A stretch of 64,000 nucleotides of DNA from Zhongshania aliphaticivorans (GCF_001586255.1 NZ_CP014544.1:4000501-4064500), one strand, 5' to 3'. Shown: positions 1 to 9,448, counted from the first letter of the stretch. Numbers and translations: made by a program. The notes: generated by a model from the letters alone, not told the origin.

Positions 1-376
1 ATGTTGCCACTGAAGGATCAAAAGAGGATATAAAGGCCGAAGACCCGATTCCGCGCAAATAAATCAAGGTAAAGCCGGCGGTACTCGTCATTGTCAAACT
101 CGGTGTTACAAGTTGCAGGTCTATTGTTGTCTCCACGCCCTGAGCTTCCAGCCTATCTCCTGAAAAAGCGGATATAGCGATTGCTACATCCTGCTGATTT
201 TCTTCTCTTTTTTGCGCTGTTACCATAACCTCTTCGATCAGCCTGCTCGACGACCTTTTCTTTTCCCCATCTGCTACCTGAGAAAATGAACTCGCGGAAT
301 AGACTATAGTAGCTGCTACAGCGATACCTGGAATTAGTTTGCTGGACTTACTTATTATATTATTAACTTTCGTCAC
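1..376 (-). CDS. TonB-dependent receptor, N-terminal part (cut by window edge)
   Basis: Outer-membrane receptor for energised uptake of a large or hydrophobic ligand; only the first 125 residues are inside the window. Translation starts at a GTG (374-376) preceded by AGAGGG at a normal distance. A signal-peptide-like stretch (VAATIVYSASSFSQ) is followed by the TonB-box/plug start RLIEEVMVTAQKREEN and the plug motif LIYLRGIG, typical of FecA/CirA-type receptors. It lies 58 bp downstream of the monooxygenase gene on the same strand, so the two are probably co-transcribed and the receptor may import the monooxygenase substrate; that link is inference. The visible part resembles the complete receptor at 48.5-50.9 kb. 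Family call is firm; the ligand is unknown. Confidence 0.9.
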   Translation of the reverse strand, partial: MTKVNNIISKSSKLIPGIAVAATIVYSASSFSQVADGEKKRSSSRLIEEVMVTAQKREENQQDVAIAISAFSGDRLEAQGVETTIDLQLVTPSLTMTSTAGFTLIYLRGIGSSAFISSFDPSVAT

Positions 377-434
377 AAAAATTTCCCTCTGAAAACAAAA
401 TATGAAATTACGAATCCGGCACTAATAATCGGAC

Positions 435-1496
435 TTATAACCATCCTGCCAGCTTGTTATCATTTTCCCCCACAGCGCGCTCATCCTCGCTAGCATATTC
501 GTCATCCCATTTCTGCAAAGATGGTCGAATGATATATTTTTCCCACAACGGAGGAACTAACCCTAAAAAGAAGCATATAAATATACTAGGCATTCTTATA
601 CTCCCCTCATCCGGTACCAATTTGTAATACTCCTTGTAGGAATCAAGATGATGCTCTGCGTGATTAGTTATCTCAAAAGTATAAACGCGAGAAAACCATT
701 TATGGTGGTTCCAGAGGTGGCGTCGCTGAATCGGCTTCCCGGAAATCCGAACTACCCCATAATGCTGAAAATAGTTGAATGCCTCTACTAAAAATCTAGC
801 AATCAATTGCGCGCATAACGCGACACCCAAGGCAAACACCCCACCAATAAAGTAGATAACGAGATGAAATAATATCAGTGCAGCTACTGATCTATATAGC
901 CTATTCCCAATACTCCACCGTGATCGACCGGCCGCCTCATTTGCTTGGCACTCCATACGAATTGAATGCTGAACAGACTTAAACATCGCATCCAAAGCGA
1001 AGAAATAAAGTGTTTCGCCCCTCCTCGAGGTATCGCCATCTTCGTATGTAGCCACGTCTATATGATGACCAACTACATGCGCTATATCCCTCATTGGATC
1101 AAAATAACCGACCTGGCAGTATCTACCAAGAGTTCTCGAGAAGGCGCCCCTTCGGTGAAATAGCTCATGGCAAGCAGGGAGCAAGGGAGCGGTATTGAGC
1201 CATGCAAGTGTCAACATTGCACCCAGCACAACCAGCGGACCGTCACCCAAACTAACGTGATAAGCAAAAACAATGTATAACCCAACCGGGCCTAACGCGG
1301 ACAACCATAACGGCAACAAAGCACCGATACCGTCCTTCATATTCCTTACACTTAGGTCATGGCTAGCAATTGAATCCATTACAGCCAGCAAAGGTAGCGT
1401 TGCAAAACCTGACCACACCCACACCCCGCCAGCAATCATACCCAAATAACCAACGACCACCGCCAATACTGGAACCCAATACTTTATATAATCCAC
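435..1496 (-). CDS. XylM/AlkB-type membrane diiron hydroxylase
   Basis: Integral-membrane non-heme diiron oxygenase of the fatty acid desaturase/AlkB/XylM superfamily; such enzymes hydroxylate terminal methyl groups of alkanes or alkyl-aromatics using O2 and electrons from a partner reductase. The 353-residue length matches XylM/CymAa. Histidine boxes are visible: HELFH at 110-114, HVVGHH at 140-145, NYFQH at 241-245 and NHAEHH at 278-283, between hydrophobic segments. The neighbours, a XylA-like [2Fe-2S]/FAD reductase and a XylB-like zinc alcohol dehydrogenase transcribed divergently, support a XylMAB or CymA-like alkyl-group oxidation over a lone desaturase. Substrate (alkane, xylene, cymene, terpene) cannot be decided. 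A desaturase remains a weaker alternative. Confidence 0.82.
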   Translation of the reverse strand: MDYIKYWVPVLAVVVGYLGMIAGGVWVWSGFATLPLLAVMDSIASHDLSVRNMKDGIGALLPLWLSALGPVGLYIVFAYHVSLGDGPLVVLGAMLTLAWLNTAPLLPACHELFHRRGAFSRTLGRYCQVGYFDPMRDIAHVVGHHIDVATYEDGDTSRRGETLYFFALDAMFKSVQHSIRMECQANEAAGRSRWSIGNRLYRSVAALILFHLVIYFIGGVFALGVALCAQLIARFLVEAFNYFQHYGVVRISGKPIQRRHLWNHHKWFSRVYTFEITNHAEHHLDSYKEYYKLVPDEGSIRMPSIFICFFLGLVPPLWEKYIIRPSLQKWDDEYASEDERAVGENDNKLAGWL

Positions 1497-1859
1497 TTTA
1501 ACTCACCATTATTATTTAAACAGTACATAAATACGGTAAAGCTAGTAAACTACGCTAACACTCCTGTGTCAACCATTTTGCAGTCAAAACAGCAATCCTC
1601 ATACAACTTTATAAAAAAATTAATAATTACAATAAGTTGTGTATTATTTTAATTTTAAAATTCTATTTAGAAACCATATTTATACAAAATATTTTACAGT
1701 ATGAAGAATATGGATTATGTTATATCCCAGATTAAGAACAAACCTATTAGCCAATACACGACCCGTGAATAACAGGGCGGCATATATATTAGATACCGGC
1801 CCCTAGATAGCCAAGAATAATTACCCACAAACTTATACGTTTTTACCTAGGAGATTATC
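1497..1859. other. Divergent AT-rich promoter region
   Basis: These 363 bp separate the monooxygenase from the alcohol dehydrogenase operon and must hold both promoters. The stretch 1600-1720 is very AT-rich. An AGGAG ribosome site lies at 1850-1854 before the ATG at 1860. I saw no long inverted repeat and no ORF worth calling. Confidence 0.5.
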
Positions 1860-2978
1860 ATGCTAAAACCATCCCCCCTAAAAGCCTTAGCAGCCGTAGT
1901 ACGAGAAGTAGGCGGAGATTTTGTATTAGAGGAAATTGAACTTGACGCCCCACGCGAATACGAAGTAAGAGTTAAATTGGTAGGTTGCGGTATATGCCAT
2001 ACCGATATAGCAGTTCAAAAAGGTTTCGCCTCCCCACTTCCGATCGTTCTTGGCCACGAAGGCTCCGGTATTGTTGAATCCGTAGGCGACAAAGTAACAA
2101 AAGTTAAACCTGGAGATAGCGTCGTACTTAGTTACGACTATTGCGCTTCCTGCCCGAACTGCAGAATAAACGCACCAGCCTATTGCTATAACTTTTTTGC
2201 CCACAATTTCGGCGGATCGAGACCCGACGATCAAAGTGTGCCAGCACACGATCTCAAAAATTCCATTTATTCCAACTTTTTCGGTCAATCCTCCTTCGCT
2301 CAATACGCTATAGCGCACGAAAGAAACACCGTCCCCGTCTCATCGTCCTTACCGCTAGAACTTCTTGGACCTTTAGGATGCGGCATACAGACAGGAGTGG
2401 GCACAGTACTAAACTCCATGAAAATTCGCCCAAACGAATCTCTAATTATCTTTGGTGGAGGCGCGGTTGGATTAAGCGCATTACTCGGCGCAAAAACTGT
2501 AGATGGAACTGTCGTGACGGTAGTAGAGCCCAATCCCGCCCGACGCCTGCTAGCAACGGAACTCGGAGCCACGAATGTCGTTGATCCTGCTACAGTAACA
2601 AATATGCTAGAGTATATTCAGCAGCTCCATCAAGGCGGGGTGCAGCACGCAATTGATACGACAGGCATACCCAGCCTCATCGGCACCGGCGTAGATTCAT
2701 TAATGCCAAACGGAACCCTGTACATGATTGGCGTCCCTCCAGCTGATGCTACGCTACCCTCAAATCTATTGAGCATGCTTCTTCGGGGCGTTGGAATCAA
2801 AGCCGTACTCGAAGGAGACGCAGTGTCTAACGACTTCATCCCAGAACTGATTAAGCTTTATGAGGATGGGAAACTACCATTTGAAAAACTAATCAAAAAA
2901 TATAAATTTTCCGATATAAATCAAGCTATCAAAGACTCTTTAAGTGGCGCCACAGTAAAGCCTATTTTGATATTTTGA
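1860..2978 (+). CDS. Zinc-dependent medium-chain alcohol dehydrogenase (XylB-like)
   Basis: NAD-dependent oxidation of an alcohol, most likely the product of the neighbouring monooxygenase, to the aldehyde. The 372-residue protein has the MDR hallmarks: catalytic-zinc region VGCGICHTD near residue 40, [12 protein letters not shown], a four-cysteine structural-zinc lobe ([11 protein letters not shown] plus a cysteine at AYCYNF) and a Rossmann motif [14 protein letters not shown]. The intact structural-zinc lobe and length fit aryl/benzyl alcohol dehydrogenases such as XylB and the class III-like group. First gene of a plus-strand operon; the reductase begins 24 bp after its stop. Exact substrate is not deducible. 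Confidence 0.9.
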   Translation: MLKPSPLKALAAVVREVGGDFVLEEIELDAPREYEVRVKLVGCGICHTDIAVQKGFASPLPIVLGHEGSGIVESVGDKVTKVKPGDSVVLSYDYCASCPNCRINAPAYCYNFFAHNFGGSRPDDQSVPAHDLKNSIYSNFFGQSSFAQYAIAHERNTVPVSSSLPLELLGPLGCGIQTGVGTVLNSMKIRPNESLIIFGGGAVGLSALLGAKTVDGTVVTVVEPNPARRLLATELGATNVVDPATVTNMLEYIQQLHQGGVQHAIDTTGIPSLIGTGVDSLMPNGTLYMIGVPPADATLPSNLLSMLLRGVGIKAVLEGDAVSNDFIPELIKLYEDGKLPFEKLIKKYKFSDINQAIKDSLSGATVKPILIF

Positions 2979-3002
2979 TATTTAAAAGGAATATTTAATT
3001 TC

Positions 3003-4070
3003 ATGAAAATCTTTAAATCACTTTTTAAAAAGAAAATAAGAACTGTATTTCTAGAAGGAAAACAGTTGGACTTCCCTGTTGAGCCAGGGAGCACTATTTT
3101 GGAGTCCGCACTACGAAACGGAATCAACTTCCCACACAATTGCACCGTAGGAACCTGCGGATCGTGTAAATGCCGTCTTTTAGAAGGCAAAATTTCAGCA
3201 CATTCCGAGTTCGGCTACACCCTTTCAAGCCAAGAGGTATCTTCCGGCTATATCCTGGCTTGCCAGTCAACCCCTCGACAAGAAAAAACAATTATATCTG
3301 TTGAGCTTGACGAGACCACCCCCTCAAATCTTAGTAGCTTTACCGGCCGAATCATCGAAAACAAACTACTTACACATGACATAGCTAAGGTCACCATCAA
3401 ACTAAGCCAGCCACTTAAATTCATTGCCGGCCAATACGCAAATATTAAAGCTCAAAGTCTTGCACGCGAAAGGAACTATTCATTTGCCAGCGCTCCAGAA
3501 GACGCTGGCGTTTCCGACGTTATTTTTTATATCAGAAAAGTAGACGGCGGCGGATTTACTGAACGTTTATTTTCTGGAAACATGCAAAACGAAATATTAG
3601 ATTTAACCGGACCTCATGGAAACTTCCACCTAAGAGACAGTGTTTCTCCTATGCTGTGCATTGCTGGCGGTAGTGGTCTAGCGCCCATCTTCAGCATATT
3701 AAAAGATGCAATTAATAATAATGTAAATAGACCTTGCGCTCTTTTAGTCGGCGCTCGAACTCAAAAAGACTTATATGAACTAGATGTTATAAAGGAAATA
3801 TCAGATAAATGGAACGGTGACTTTTTGTTCCTACCAGTCCTCTCACATGAACCTAAGGAAAGCACATGGGACGGGGCTCGCGGCCTCGTGACGGAATTCA
3901 TACTAGATGCATTTCCGAATATTGAGACTGAAAATGCTGAAGCCTATATGTGCGGGCCACCAGGAATGATTGACGCAGGAATCGCCACACTGACAGAGAA
4001 TGGTGTACAACTTAGCTCGATACATTACGACAAGTTTACAGACCAAAGCCATAGCGCGAAGATGTCGTAG
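3003..4070 (+). CDS. XylA-type NADH reductase with N-terminal [2Fe-2S] ferredoxin domain
   Basis: Electron-transfer partner for a monooxygenase: NADH to FAD to a plant-type [2Fe-2S] cluster. Residues 14-100 form the ferredoxin domain with cluster cysteines C47, C52, C55 and C87 (HNCTVGTCGSCKC ... ILACQS). A ferredoxin-NADP reductase module follows: FAD-binding RNYSFAS, the NAD loop CIAGGSGLAPIFSIL and the C-terminal AYMCGPPGM. The 355-residue domain order equals that of XylA and CymAb, the natural partners of XylM-type hydroxylases, which makes the divergent 435-1496 gene its probable acceptor. The start ATG follows AAAAGGA. No stand-alone ferredoxin or rubredoxin gene is nearby. Confidence 0.9.
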   Translation: MKIFKSLFKKKIRTVFLEGKQLDFPVEPGSTILESALRNGINFPHNCTVGTCGSCKCRLLEGKISAHSEFGYTLSSQEVSSGYILACQSTPRQEKTIISVELDETTPSNLSSFTGRIIENKLLTHDIAKVTIKLSQPLKFIAGQYANIKAQSLARERNYSFASAPEDAGVSDVIFYIRKVDGGGFTERLFSGNMQNEILDLTGPHGNFHLRDSVSPMLCIAGGSGLAPIFSILKDAINNNVNRPCALLVGARTQKDLYELDVIKEISDKWNGDFLFLPVLSHEPKESTWDGARGLVTEFILDAFPNIETENAEAYMCGPPGMIDAGIATLTENGVQLSSIHYDKFTDQSHSAKMS

Positions 4071-4337
4071 CTATATCCACATAAACGTCGAGACTAACCG
4101 CTGCCACTCCGCCGACAGTGGCATCAACAGATTTAGTGTCTCGCTGCATTACCCTTTGCTAGTAAAATTTATCATAATTTTAAGTAATTATTGGCGATTA
4201 CTCGATGCGAACAATATTAAACACAGGGCTTATTAACTTAGCGCTATAAAACTAACACCACCAAGAAGACGCGCATTATTTCCGATTTATTTTCTTTAAA
4301 AAATAAGATGCATTACAACTTTTGAGGTTTAAATTTA

Positions 4338-5558
4338 ATGCAACATTGTATAGTTATCGGGGGCAGCCACGCAGCTGTTCAACTTGCCTTCTCACTTCGC
4401 CAAGAGGGATGGAACGGAAATATAACCATTATAAGTTCAGATGAAAATTTTCCATATCACCGACCTCCACTATCAAAGATAGTACTCAGCAGTGAATCTA
4501 GTGTGCCTAACATACCCATCCGCGCTACTGAATTTTACGAAAAAAACAATATCAACTTGCTTCTTGGAAAACAAGTTTTACGAATAGATCGCGAGAAAAG
4601 CAACGTCACCCTTAATAGCGGCGAGGAAATAAATTACACCAAGCTAGCGCTCACCACCGGAGCCTACGCCAGGAAAATATCAATTCCCGGTCACAACCTT
4701 AAAGGGGTATGCTATCTTCGAGATCTACGGGATGCACTCGAAATTCGAGAATCCATGGCCCCTAACAAATCTGCGGTGATTATCGGCGGAGGCTACATCG
4801 GATTAGAGGCTGCCGCATCAATGCGCAAGAGAGGAATGAATGTAACCATACTAGAAGCAATGCCTAGGGTTCTTGCCAGAATCACCTCCCCTGAAGTCTC
4901 TGCTTTTTACACTCGTATCCATGAAGAAGAAGGAGTCACTATCATCACTAATGCATCTGCGACCGCCATAGAAGGAGCAGACTGCGTGACGGGAGTGCGC
5001 CTCGATGACGGCCGCATATTTAAAGCTGATATTATCTTAATCGGAATAGGCGTACTTCCAGCTACGGAGCTAGCATGCGCTGCGGGGTTGGATATAAACG
5101 ACGGCATTATGGTGGATGAATTCTGTCGCACGAATGACCATAATATAGTAGCTGCAGGTGACTGCGCTAATCAATTCCATCCTATATACGGGCATCGAGT
5201 GCGATTGGAGTCAATCCAAAACGCCAACGATCAGGCCAAAATTGCCGCTAAAACATTATGCGGTAAATTAGAAACTTATTCCGCCCTGCCTTGGTTTTGG
5301 TCAGATCAATACGATCTAAAACTACAAATTGCAGGGCTCGCCCAAGGTTTTGACAACGTAATTTTACGTGGGGACCCGAACACCGGCCGTTGTTTTATAG
5401 CATTTTATTTTAAAGGTTCCACCCTTCTATCTGCTGACTGCATTAATAGTCCCAAAGAATTCATGGCTATCAAACGCCTCCTTGTGGATAAAAAGACAGC
5501 TAATCCAACCATGCTTTCAGACCAGTCTATAAATTTAGTAGACTCGTTTATAGACTGA
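4338..5558 (+). CDS. FAD-dependent ferredoxin/rubredoxin reductase (BphA4/PdR type)
   Basis: NAD(P)H-dependent flavoprotein of the putidaredoxin/rubredoxin/BphA4 reductase family, 406 residues. Two dinucleotide-binding motifs are clear: VIGGSHAAVQLAFSLR at the N-terminus for FAD and VIIGGGYIGLEAAASM near residue 150 for NAD(P)H, followed by the conserved VAAGDCA and a C-terminal reductase lobe. It normally feeds electrons to a small ferredoxin or rubredoxin, but none is encoded nearby; it may use a partner elsewhere, or regenerate the receptor cluster. It lies 267 bp after the XylA-like gene, so it may have its own promoter. Having a second reductase in one cluster is unusual. Confidence 0.88.
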   Translation: MQHCIVIGGSHAAVQLAFSLRQEGWNGNITIISSDENFPYHRPPLSKIVLSSESSVPNIPIRATEFYEKNNINLLLGKQVLRIDREKSNVTLNSGEEINYTKLALTTGAYARKISIPGHNLKGVCYLRDLRDALEIRESMAPNKSAVIIGGGYIGLEAAASMRKRGMNVTILEAMPRVLARITSPEVSAFYTRIHEEEGVTIITNASATAIEGADCVTGVRLDDGRIFKADIILIGIGVLPATELACAAGLDINDGIMVDEFCRTNDHNIVAAGDCANQFHPIYGHRVRLESIQNANDQAKIAAKTLCGKLETYSALPWFWSDQYDLKLQIAGLAQGFDNVILRGDPNTGRCFIAFYFKGSTLLSADCINSPKEFMAIKRLLVDKKTANPTMLSDQSINLVDSFID

Positions 5559-5908
5559 AGCAATGTCTGATTAGCAATTATTAATTTTTGTTTAATACTG
5601 ATCCCGGATTTGTATTTGTAAATGATCAACGAGTGTAGTGCTTTCACTTTTCAATTAACTATTTACAGGCAGATATCTAGGATCAGTCTATTTTTAAAAT
5701 ATCTTCCCCAATGGTTCAAAATTCAATGCAATTCGACAAATGTTGATCCTGCGATTGGAGCTCCACATTGGCCGATAATAAATATTCCTACTGATAGCCG
5801 CCGGAAGAGTCAAGCACACTGAAATCCTGTATCGTTTCGATACTTTCCGAAAAAACTGAATGACTGAGTCTACCTGCACTCAAAAGAAGGCCTCTGCCAA
5901 TCAGGTAA
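5559..5908. other. Gene-free spacer between catabolic cluster and IS30 relic
   Basis: Short AT-rich frames exist here on both strands, but none has a ribosome site, recognisable motif or coding-like composition. It ends with TAA (5906-5908), the left copy of the target duplication of the IS30 element. I see nothing else. Confidence 0.5.
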
Positions 5909-5933
5909 CGCGGATTCAAATCCGAAGTGCATC
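5909..5933. repeat. IS30 relic terminal inverted repeat (transposase 3' side)
   Basis: 25-bp terminal repeat running from CGCGGATTC to AGTGCATC. Its reverse complement matches 6889-6913 except at one base (C versus T near the middle). Confidence 0.9.
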
Positions 5934-6049
5934 AAAGTTTAAGCTGCTAACGCAGCCCTATGTTCATTCATTAATCCACCTGAATTTTTGAGTCCTGGGT
6001 TTTTTCTTGGACGAGAATTTAGTCTATTTACCGCGCGTTTCACTTCCGC

Positions 6050-6818
6050 TTAGCTCACTATCTTAAAATCTGTACTTTTCGGGAAATACTGCCGCAAAAG
6101 ACCGTTGGTGTTCTCATTTAAGCCCCGCTCCCAAGAGCTATAAGGGAGCGCAAAGTAAAATCCGGTTGAGAGTGCCTTGCTGATTTGTTCATGGGACGCA
6201 AACTCTTCACCGTTGTCGGCCGTTATACTAAGCACTGAATCTTTACATAAGGCTTGAGCAGCTTAATTGTCGCCTTGGCAACTGCTTTAGCGCTCTTACT
6301 GTTAACCTGTGCAGACACCAATCCGCGATTTATCATCAACAATGCCTGGCCGATCCTCTATGCTCACGCGGTTCTTTATCTGACCCCGCGTCGATTTACC
6401 GTTACGGCGCTTGTCATACTTCTTGCCCTGTTGACGAAAATGCGTATAAATGTTGCCGCCTGCCTGCTTATTTGCCCATACATAAAGCTTAATATTTTCA
6501 TGGCTAATCAAGCGATCTTGATCCGTCAGTAGCCAGCCGGATATCTGCTCTGGACTCCACTCTATGCGTAATTTCAATTCAATTGACGCTATCATTTCTG
6601 ACATCATTCTCGTCGGCTTAACCGCCGCTTCGCGCCTCAGAACAGCTTTCCTGTGTGCTTGTTTATGACGATACCCTCTACCTCCGGTGTTTCTAGCCAG
6701 CTCCCGGTTTACCGTTGACTGGCTCACCTCAATAATATCGGCTATCTCACTTTGTGTGCATTTTCTTTTCTTTAGGGTTGCTATCTGGCATCGTTGGTCA
6801 TAGGTAAGTTCCCATCAT
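6050..6818 (-). pseudogene. IS30-family transposase, three lesions
   Basis: Fragments of one IS30-type DDE transposase. The original start MGT(Y) around 6807-6818 is in a different frame from the following TYDQRCQIATLKKRK, consistent with a deletion of about 11 nt. The HTH and central part (SQSTVNRELARNTGGRGYRHKQ) reads on to DDKSRIG near 6325; there the expected GDWExDTVIG segment with the first catalytic Asp is missing and the frame jumps to VSAQVNSKSAKAVAKAT. A third shift lies before ITADNGEEF at about 6232. The C-terminal part (SWERGLNENTNGLLRQYFP) is intact to the stop at 6050. Loss of the first DDE residue means no activity even with frameshifting. Confidence 0.9.
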
Positions 6819-6888
6819 CACTTCATCTCTTGCCGGAGAAAAATGGGGAACTTACCTTCAGCTGGCCGCTTCTTCTACCTGATCAGAT

Positions 6889-6913
6889 GATGCACTTCGA
6901 ATTTGAATCCGCG
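6889..6913. repeat. IS30 relic terminal inverted repeat (transposase 5' side)
   Basis: 25-bp partner of 5909-5933, running from GATGCACTTC to AATCCGCG, immediately followed by the right TAA target copy. Confidence 0.9.
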
Positions 6914-7198
6914 TAATAAAAAGTGAGGAGATATCGGGTTTTACTCTCCTTAAAATGTATCGATTAGTGCGATATTAAGCACGAAGTACTATCTTCATTA
7001 ATCCCGGAAATCGATTATCGGCGAATCAGTTCACTTAAGACATCCGCCACAAACCTACAACACTTTATATTCAATCGTAGCAATAAATTCTGACCAATTT
7101 CTTGTAAATCTCCACTTTTCCTCAAAAATTGCTGTATTTTTGGTACGTTCTATCGGACCCTAAAAATCCTTATTTAAATTAGAAGAAGGATTAGATTT

Positions 7199-7513
7199 AT
7201 GTCAAACCGAGATCTCTTACTCACTGAAATATATTTTTTGATTAATCTCGATAAAGATTTTTCTGCCGATTTCGCGATAGTTAGAAAGTTTAAACTCATC
7301 ATGGAAAAGAACTTAGAACCTCGCGCTCATGCATTGGCCGACTATGCATACAGTCTTAACGTGATTTCCGTTAAAACGGCAATTTCCCTTTTGCTTACTG
7401 GTAATACAACTGTTGCCCCTCCCGACATCGTGACCAAAATCGCAAGAGAGATTTTCATGCAGCTAACGGACGACGAAAAAGGATACATATTGTCTTTTCG
7501 CGCTAACATATAA
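7199..7513 (+). CDS. Hypothetical 104-residue protein at left edge of mobilisation module
   Basis: I do not recognise a family. The ATG follows a good ribosome site (AGAAGAAGG, about 8 nt upstream). The protein is soluble-looking, mixed charge and predicted mostly helical, without cysteines, signal peptide or membrane segment. It lies 146 bp before the AlpA-like regulator on the same strand and belongs by position to the mobilisation module. An overlapping minus-strand frame is a shadow. A role in plasmid/IME maintenance or regulation would be a guess. Confidence 0.55.
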   Translation: MSNRDLLLTEIYFLINLDKDFSADFAIVRKFKLIMEKNLEPRAHALADYAYSLNVISVKTAISLLLTGNTTVAPPDIVTKIAREIFMQLTDDEKGYILSFRANI

Positions 7514-7540
7514 ACTCGATCACCAGCAACAAAAAACAGC

Positions 7541-7587
7541 ACTTTTCGGAAGTTAGACTTTCATGATCTGACTTTCTTTCGAAAAGT
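7541..7587. promoter_or_regulatory. Inverted repeat upstream of AlpA-like gene
   Basis: Arms ACTTTTCG (7541-7548) and CGAAAAGT (7580-7587), an 8-bp perfect inverted repeat. The interval holds two ACTTTC direct repeats. It lies between the 104-residue ORF and the HTH gene at 7660, so it could be the operator of that regulator or a weak terminator; no U-tract follows. Confidence 0.4.
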
Positions 7588-7659
7588 CCAATTTTCGATA
7601 TATTTCTTCCGTTTCTTGTCTTTAACTATAAGTAACTTGCTGATAGAGGGCTCTTAGCC

Positions 7660-7857
7660 ATGCCGGAAGAAAAAATTTTCCACATAACAGACTTGATGAA
7701 AATTCTGGGCGTTTCTCGAACAACGATCTGGCGTTTTGAACGTGACGGTGACATTCCACCGTCAAGGTATTTTGCCCGAGGTAAGATTAAGGGGTGGACT
7801 CGTGACGACCTAAATAAAATACTAGAAAGCAGTAAGAGTGAGGCTAACGGTGGATAA
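7660..7857 (+). CDS. AlpA-like small helix-turn-helix regulator
   Basis: 65-residue DNA-binding protein of the AlpA/MerR-like HTH_17 type common at the start of integrated mobile elements. FHITDLMKILGVSRTTIWRF is the winged-HTH core, followed by PPSRYFARGKIKGWTRDDL, where AlpA proteins carry the wing and the conserved W-rich turn. It overlaps the coupling-protein gene by 8 nt, implying translational coupling. In prophages and IMEs such proteins switch excision or conjugation genes on; here it probably controls the mobilisation operon, perhaps through the inverted repeat at 7541-7587 (inference). Confidence 0.82.
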   Translation: MPEEKIFHITDLMKILGVSRTTIWRFERDGDIPPSRYFARGKIKGWTRDDLNKILESSKSEANGG

Positions 7858-9448
7858 TTCTCTCCATATTTTTGTTATTGCTGCGGTGATGCATGCCGGC
7901 GGACTCATGCTCTTCTTTGAACATTGGCGCTTATGGATTCTGTCTAATGTTGGAATTGTAGGCACCTGCTTTTACGTGTCCAGTCAAAATAATTCCGCAA
8001 TCCGCATTTTTGAAGATTTAGATCTTGCACATCTCGCTTTATTCGGCTCTATCTGCGTCCTAGGGCTTACTTACTTCTTGGTACAGCAAATCTCTGATGG
8101 AACGAACGTAATCCGAGGAACCAAGCTGAAATCAAAGTCTGAAATAAATAAAATTTCCACGATCAAATCCCGTGACTTCATTTCCCTAAGCGGAGCCAAA
8201 ATTCCACTAACCAAAAACGAGGGAATGATGTTTTGTGTGGCCGGAGAAACTGGTTCGGGAAAAACGCAGGCTATCCTATCAATCATGAAGCAGCTCATCG
8301 AAAAAGGTGACAGATTGGTTGTCTTCGATCCGTCCGGCGACCTGATGAAGTACCTGTACTCAAATAATGACATTATTTTATCCACGGAGGATGAGAGATC
8401 AGTAAATTGGTCCCCATTTGCGGAAATTCGCATGCCAAGTGACTGTTTGACGATCTCGGAAGGACTAATCTCAAACCAAACTGGCGAAGCTGCATCATGG
8501 TATGAAAACGCGCAGCAATACACGTCGGATTTGATGGCAACGTGCCTCAAAAACGGCCAAACATCTAATGCTGATCTGATTGAACTACTAAGTAAAACTC
8601 CGAACGCGACCCTCCGGGAGCTACTCGCGGATACGCCCTCCTCCCGATTCACCGACTCCGGTGCTGACAGGCAGCTGGCATCCATCCAAGGAATTGCATC
8701 TTCGAATCTACGATGTCTTCGCGAACTCAATCCAATGACAAATGACAGCGGTTTTTCACTGAAAGCTTATTGTGAAGGTCATAGCAGTTGCCAAAATCTC
8801 TGGCTGCCCTACTCGGATATATCAGCGTCGTTGACAAGCCCGCTACGCCGCTGCTGGGCACGGATCATTATTAGAACCCTGATGTCTGCCAAAGATCCAT
8901 CCCAAGGTAGAAATAAGCGAACGTGGCTGATAGTTGACGAAATTGCTAGTAATAGTGCTCTCGACGACCTGAACCTGGCCGCGTCCCGAGGACGAAAATA
9001 TGGCCTCGGAGTTATCGCGGGCATGCAAAGTGCCTCGCAACTGAATGAGATCTTTGGCGCAGACGGCGCACGCTCATTACTCTCTAACTTTTCAAATTCT
9101 CTAATCCTCAGGTCTCCCGAAAGCGAAACAGCCAAACTACTCGCAGCTACAATCGGACAGCAGGAGATTTCCAGAACGGTACATCGCGGAGAAAGCCGGT
9201 ATGAGCAGACCCGAGAACTCCGTGATGTCTCTCTTCCTGCTGAGATCATGAGCTTGCCAGACCGAACCGGTTATCTGAAGGTTGGCGCTGCTGGCTGGAC
9301 GAAAATCGTTGTCCCCATCATTGCCAAGAATTTAAAAGTCAGAACCCGGTTTCAATACAGGACAACAACTTCTCTACCGAACAAGAATGACGGATCTCTA
9401 AACAGGGAACCTGATCCAACAAATTCAATAAACTTAGATGAAATCTAG
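7850..9448 (+). CDS. TrwB/TraD-type conjugative coupling protein (VirD4-like ATPase)
   Basis: Membrane-anchored hexameric ATPase that links the relaxosome to a type IV secretion channel. Hydrophobic segments in the first 85 residues are followed by the motor domain: Walker A AGETGSGKTQAI, VVFDPSGDLMKYL, and Walker B TWLIVDEIAS near residue 360. That order matches the TrwB_AAD_bind family; about 530 residues is the TrwB length. I prefer the GTG at 7850 because GTGAGG sits six bases upstream; a GTG at 7838 would add four residues. Next to a MOB-F relaxase this is the TrwB equivalent. No mating-pair genes are present, so it must use a channel encoded elsewhere. Confidence 0.88.
   Translation: MDNSLHIFVIAAVMHAGGLMLFFEHWRLWILSNVGIVGTCFYVSSQNNSAIRIFEDLDLAHLALFGSICVLGLTYFLVQQISDGTNVIRGTKLKSKSEINKISTIKSRDFISLSGAKIPLTKNEGMMFCVAGETGSGKTQAILSIMKQLIEKGDRLVVFDPSGDLMKYLYSNNDIILSTEDERSVNWSPFAEIRMPSDCLTISEGLISNQTGEAASWYENAQQYTSDLMATCLKNGQTSNADLIELLSKTPNATLRELLADTPSSRFTDSGADRQLASIQGIASSNLRCLRELNPMTNDSGFSLKAYCEGHSSCQNLWLPYSDISASLTSPLRRCWARIIIRTLMSAKDPSQGRNKRTWLIVDEIASNSALDDLNLAASRGRKYGLGVIAGMQSASQLNEIFGADGARSLLSNFSNSLILRSPESETAKLLAATIGQQEISRTVHRGESRYEQTRELRDVSLPAEIMSLPDRTGYLKVGAAGWTKIVVPIIAKNLKVRTRFQYRTTTSLPNKNDGSLNREPDPTNSINLDEI

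Larger units (their letters stand above)
5909..6913 (-). mobile_element. Degenerate IS30-family insertion sequence
   Basis: A 1005-bp element bounded by 25-bp inverted repeats (5909-5933 and 6889-6913) that differ at one position. It is flanked by the triplet TAA on both sides (5906-5908 and 6914-6916), a 3-bp target duplication within the normal IS30-family size. The transposase runs on the minus strand and is broken (see pseudogene). Intact ends and target duplication show that it arrived by transposition and decayed in place; it could still move in trans if a compatible IS30 transposase exists in the cell. Confidence 0.92.
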
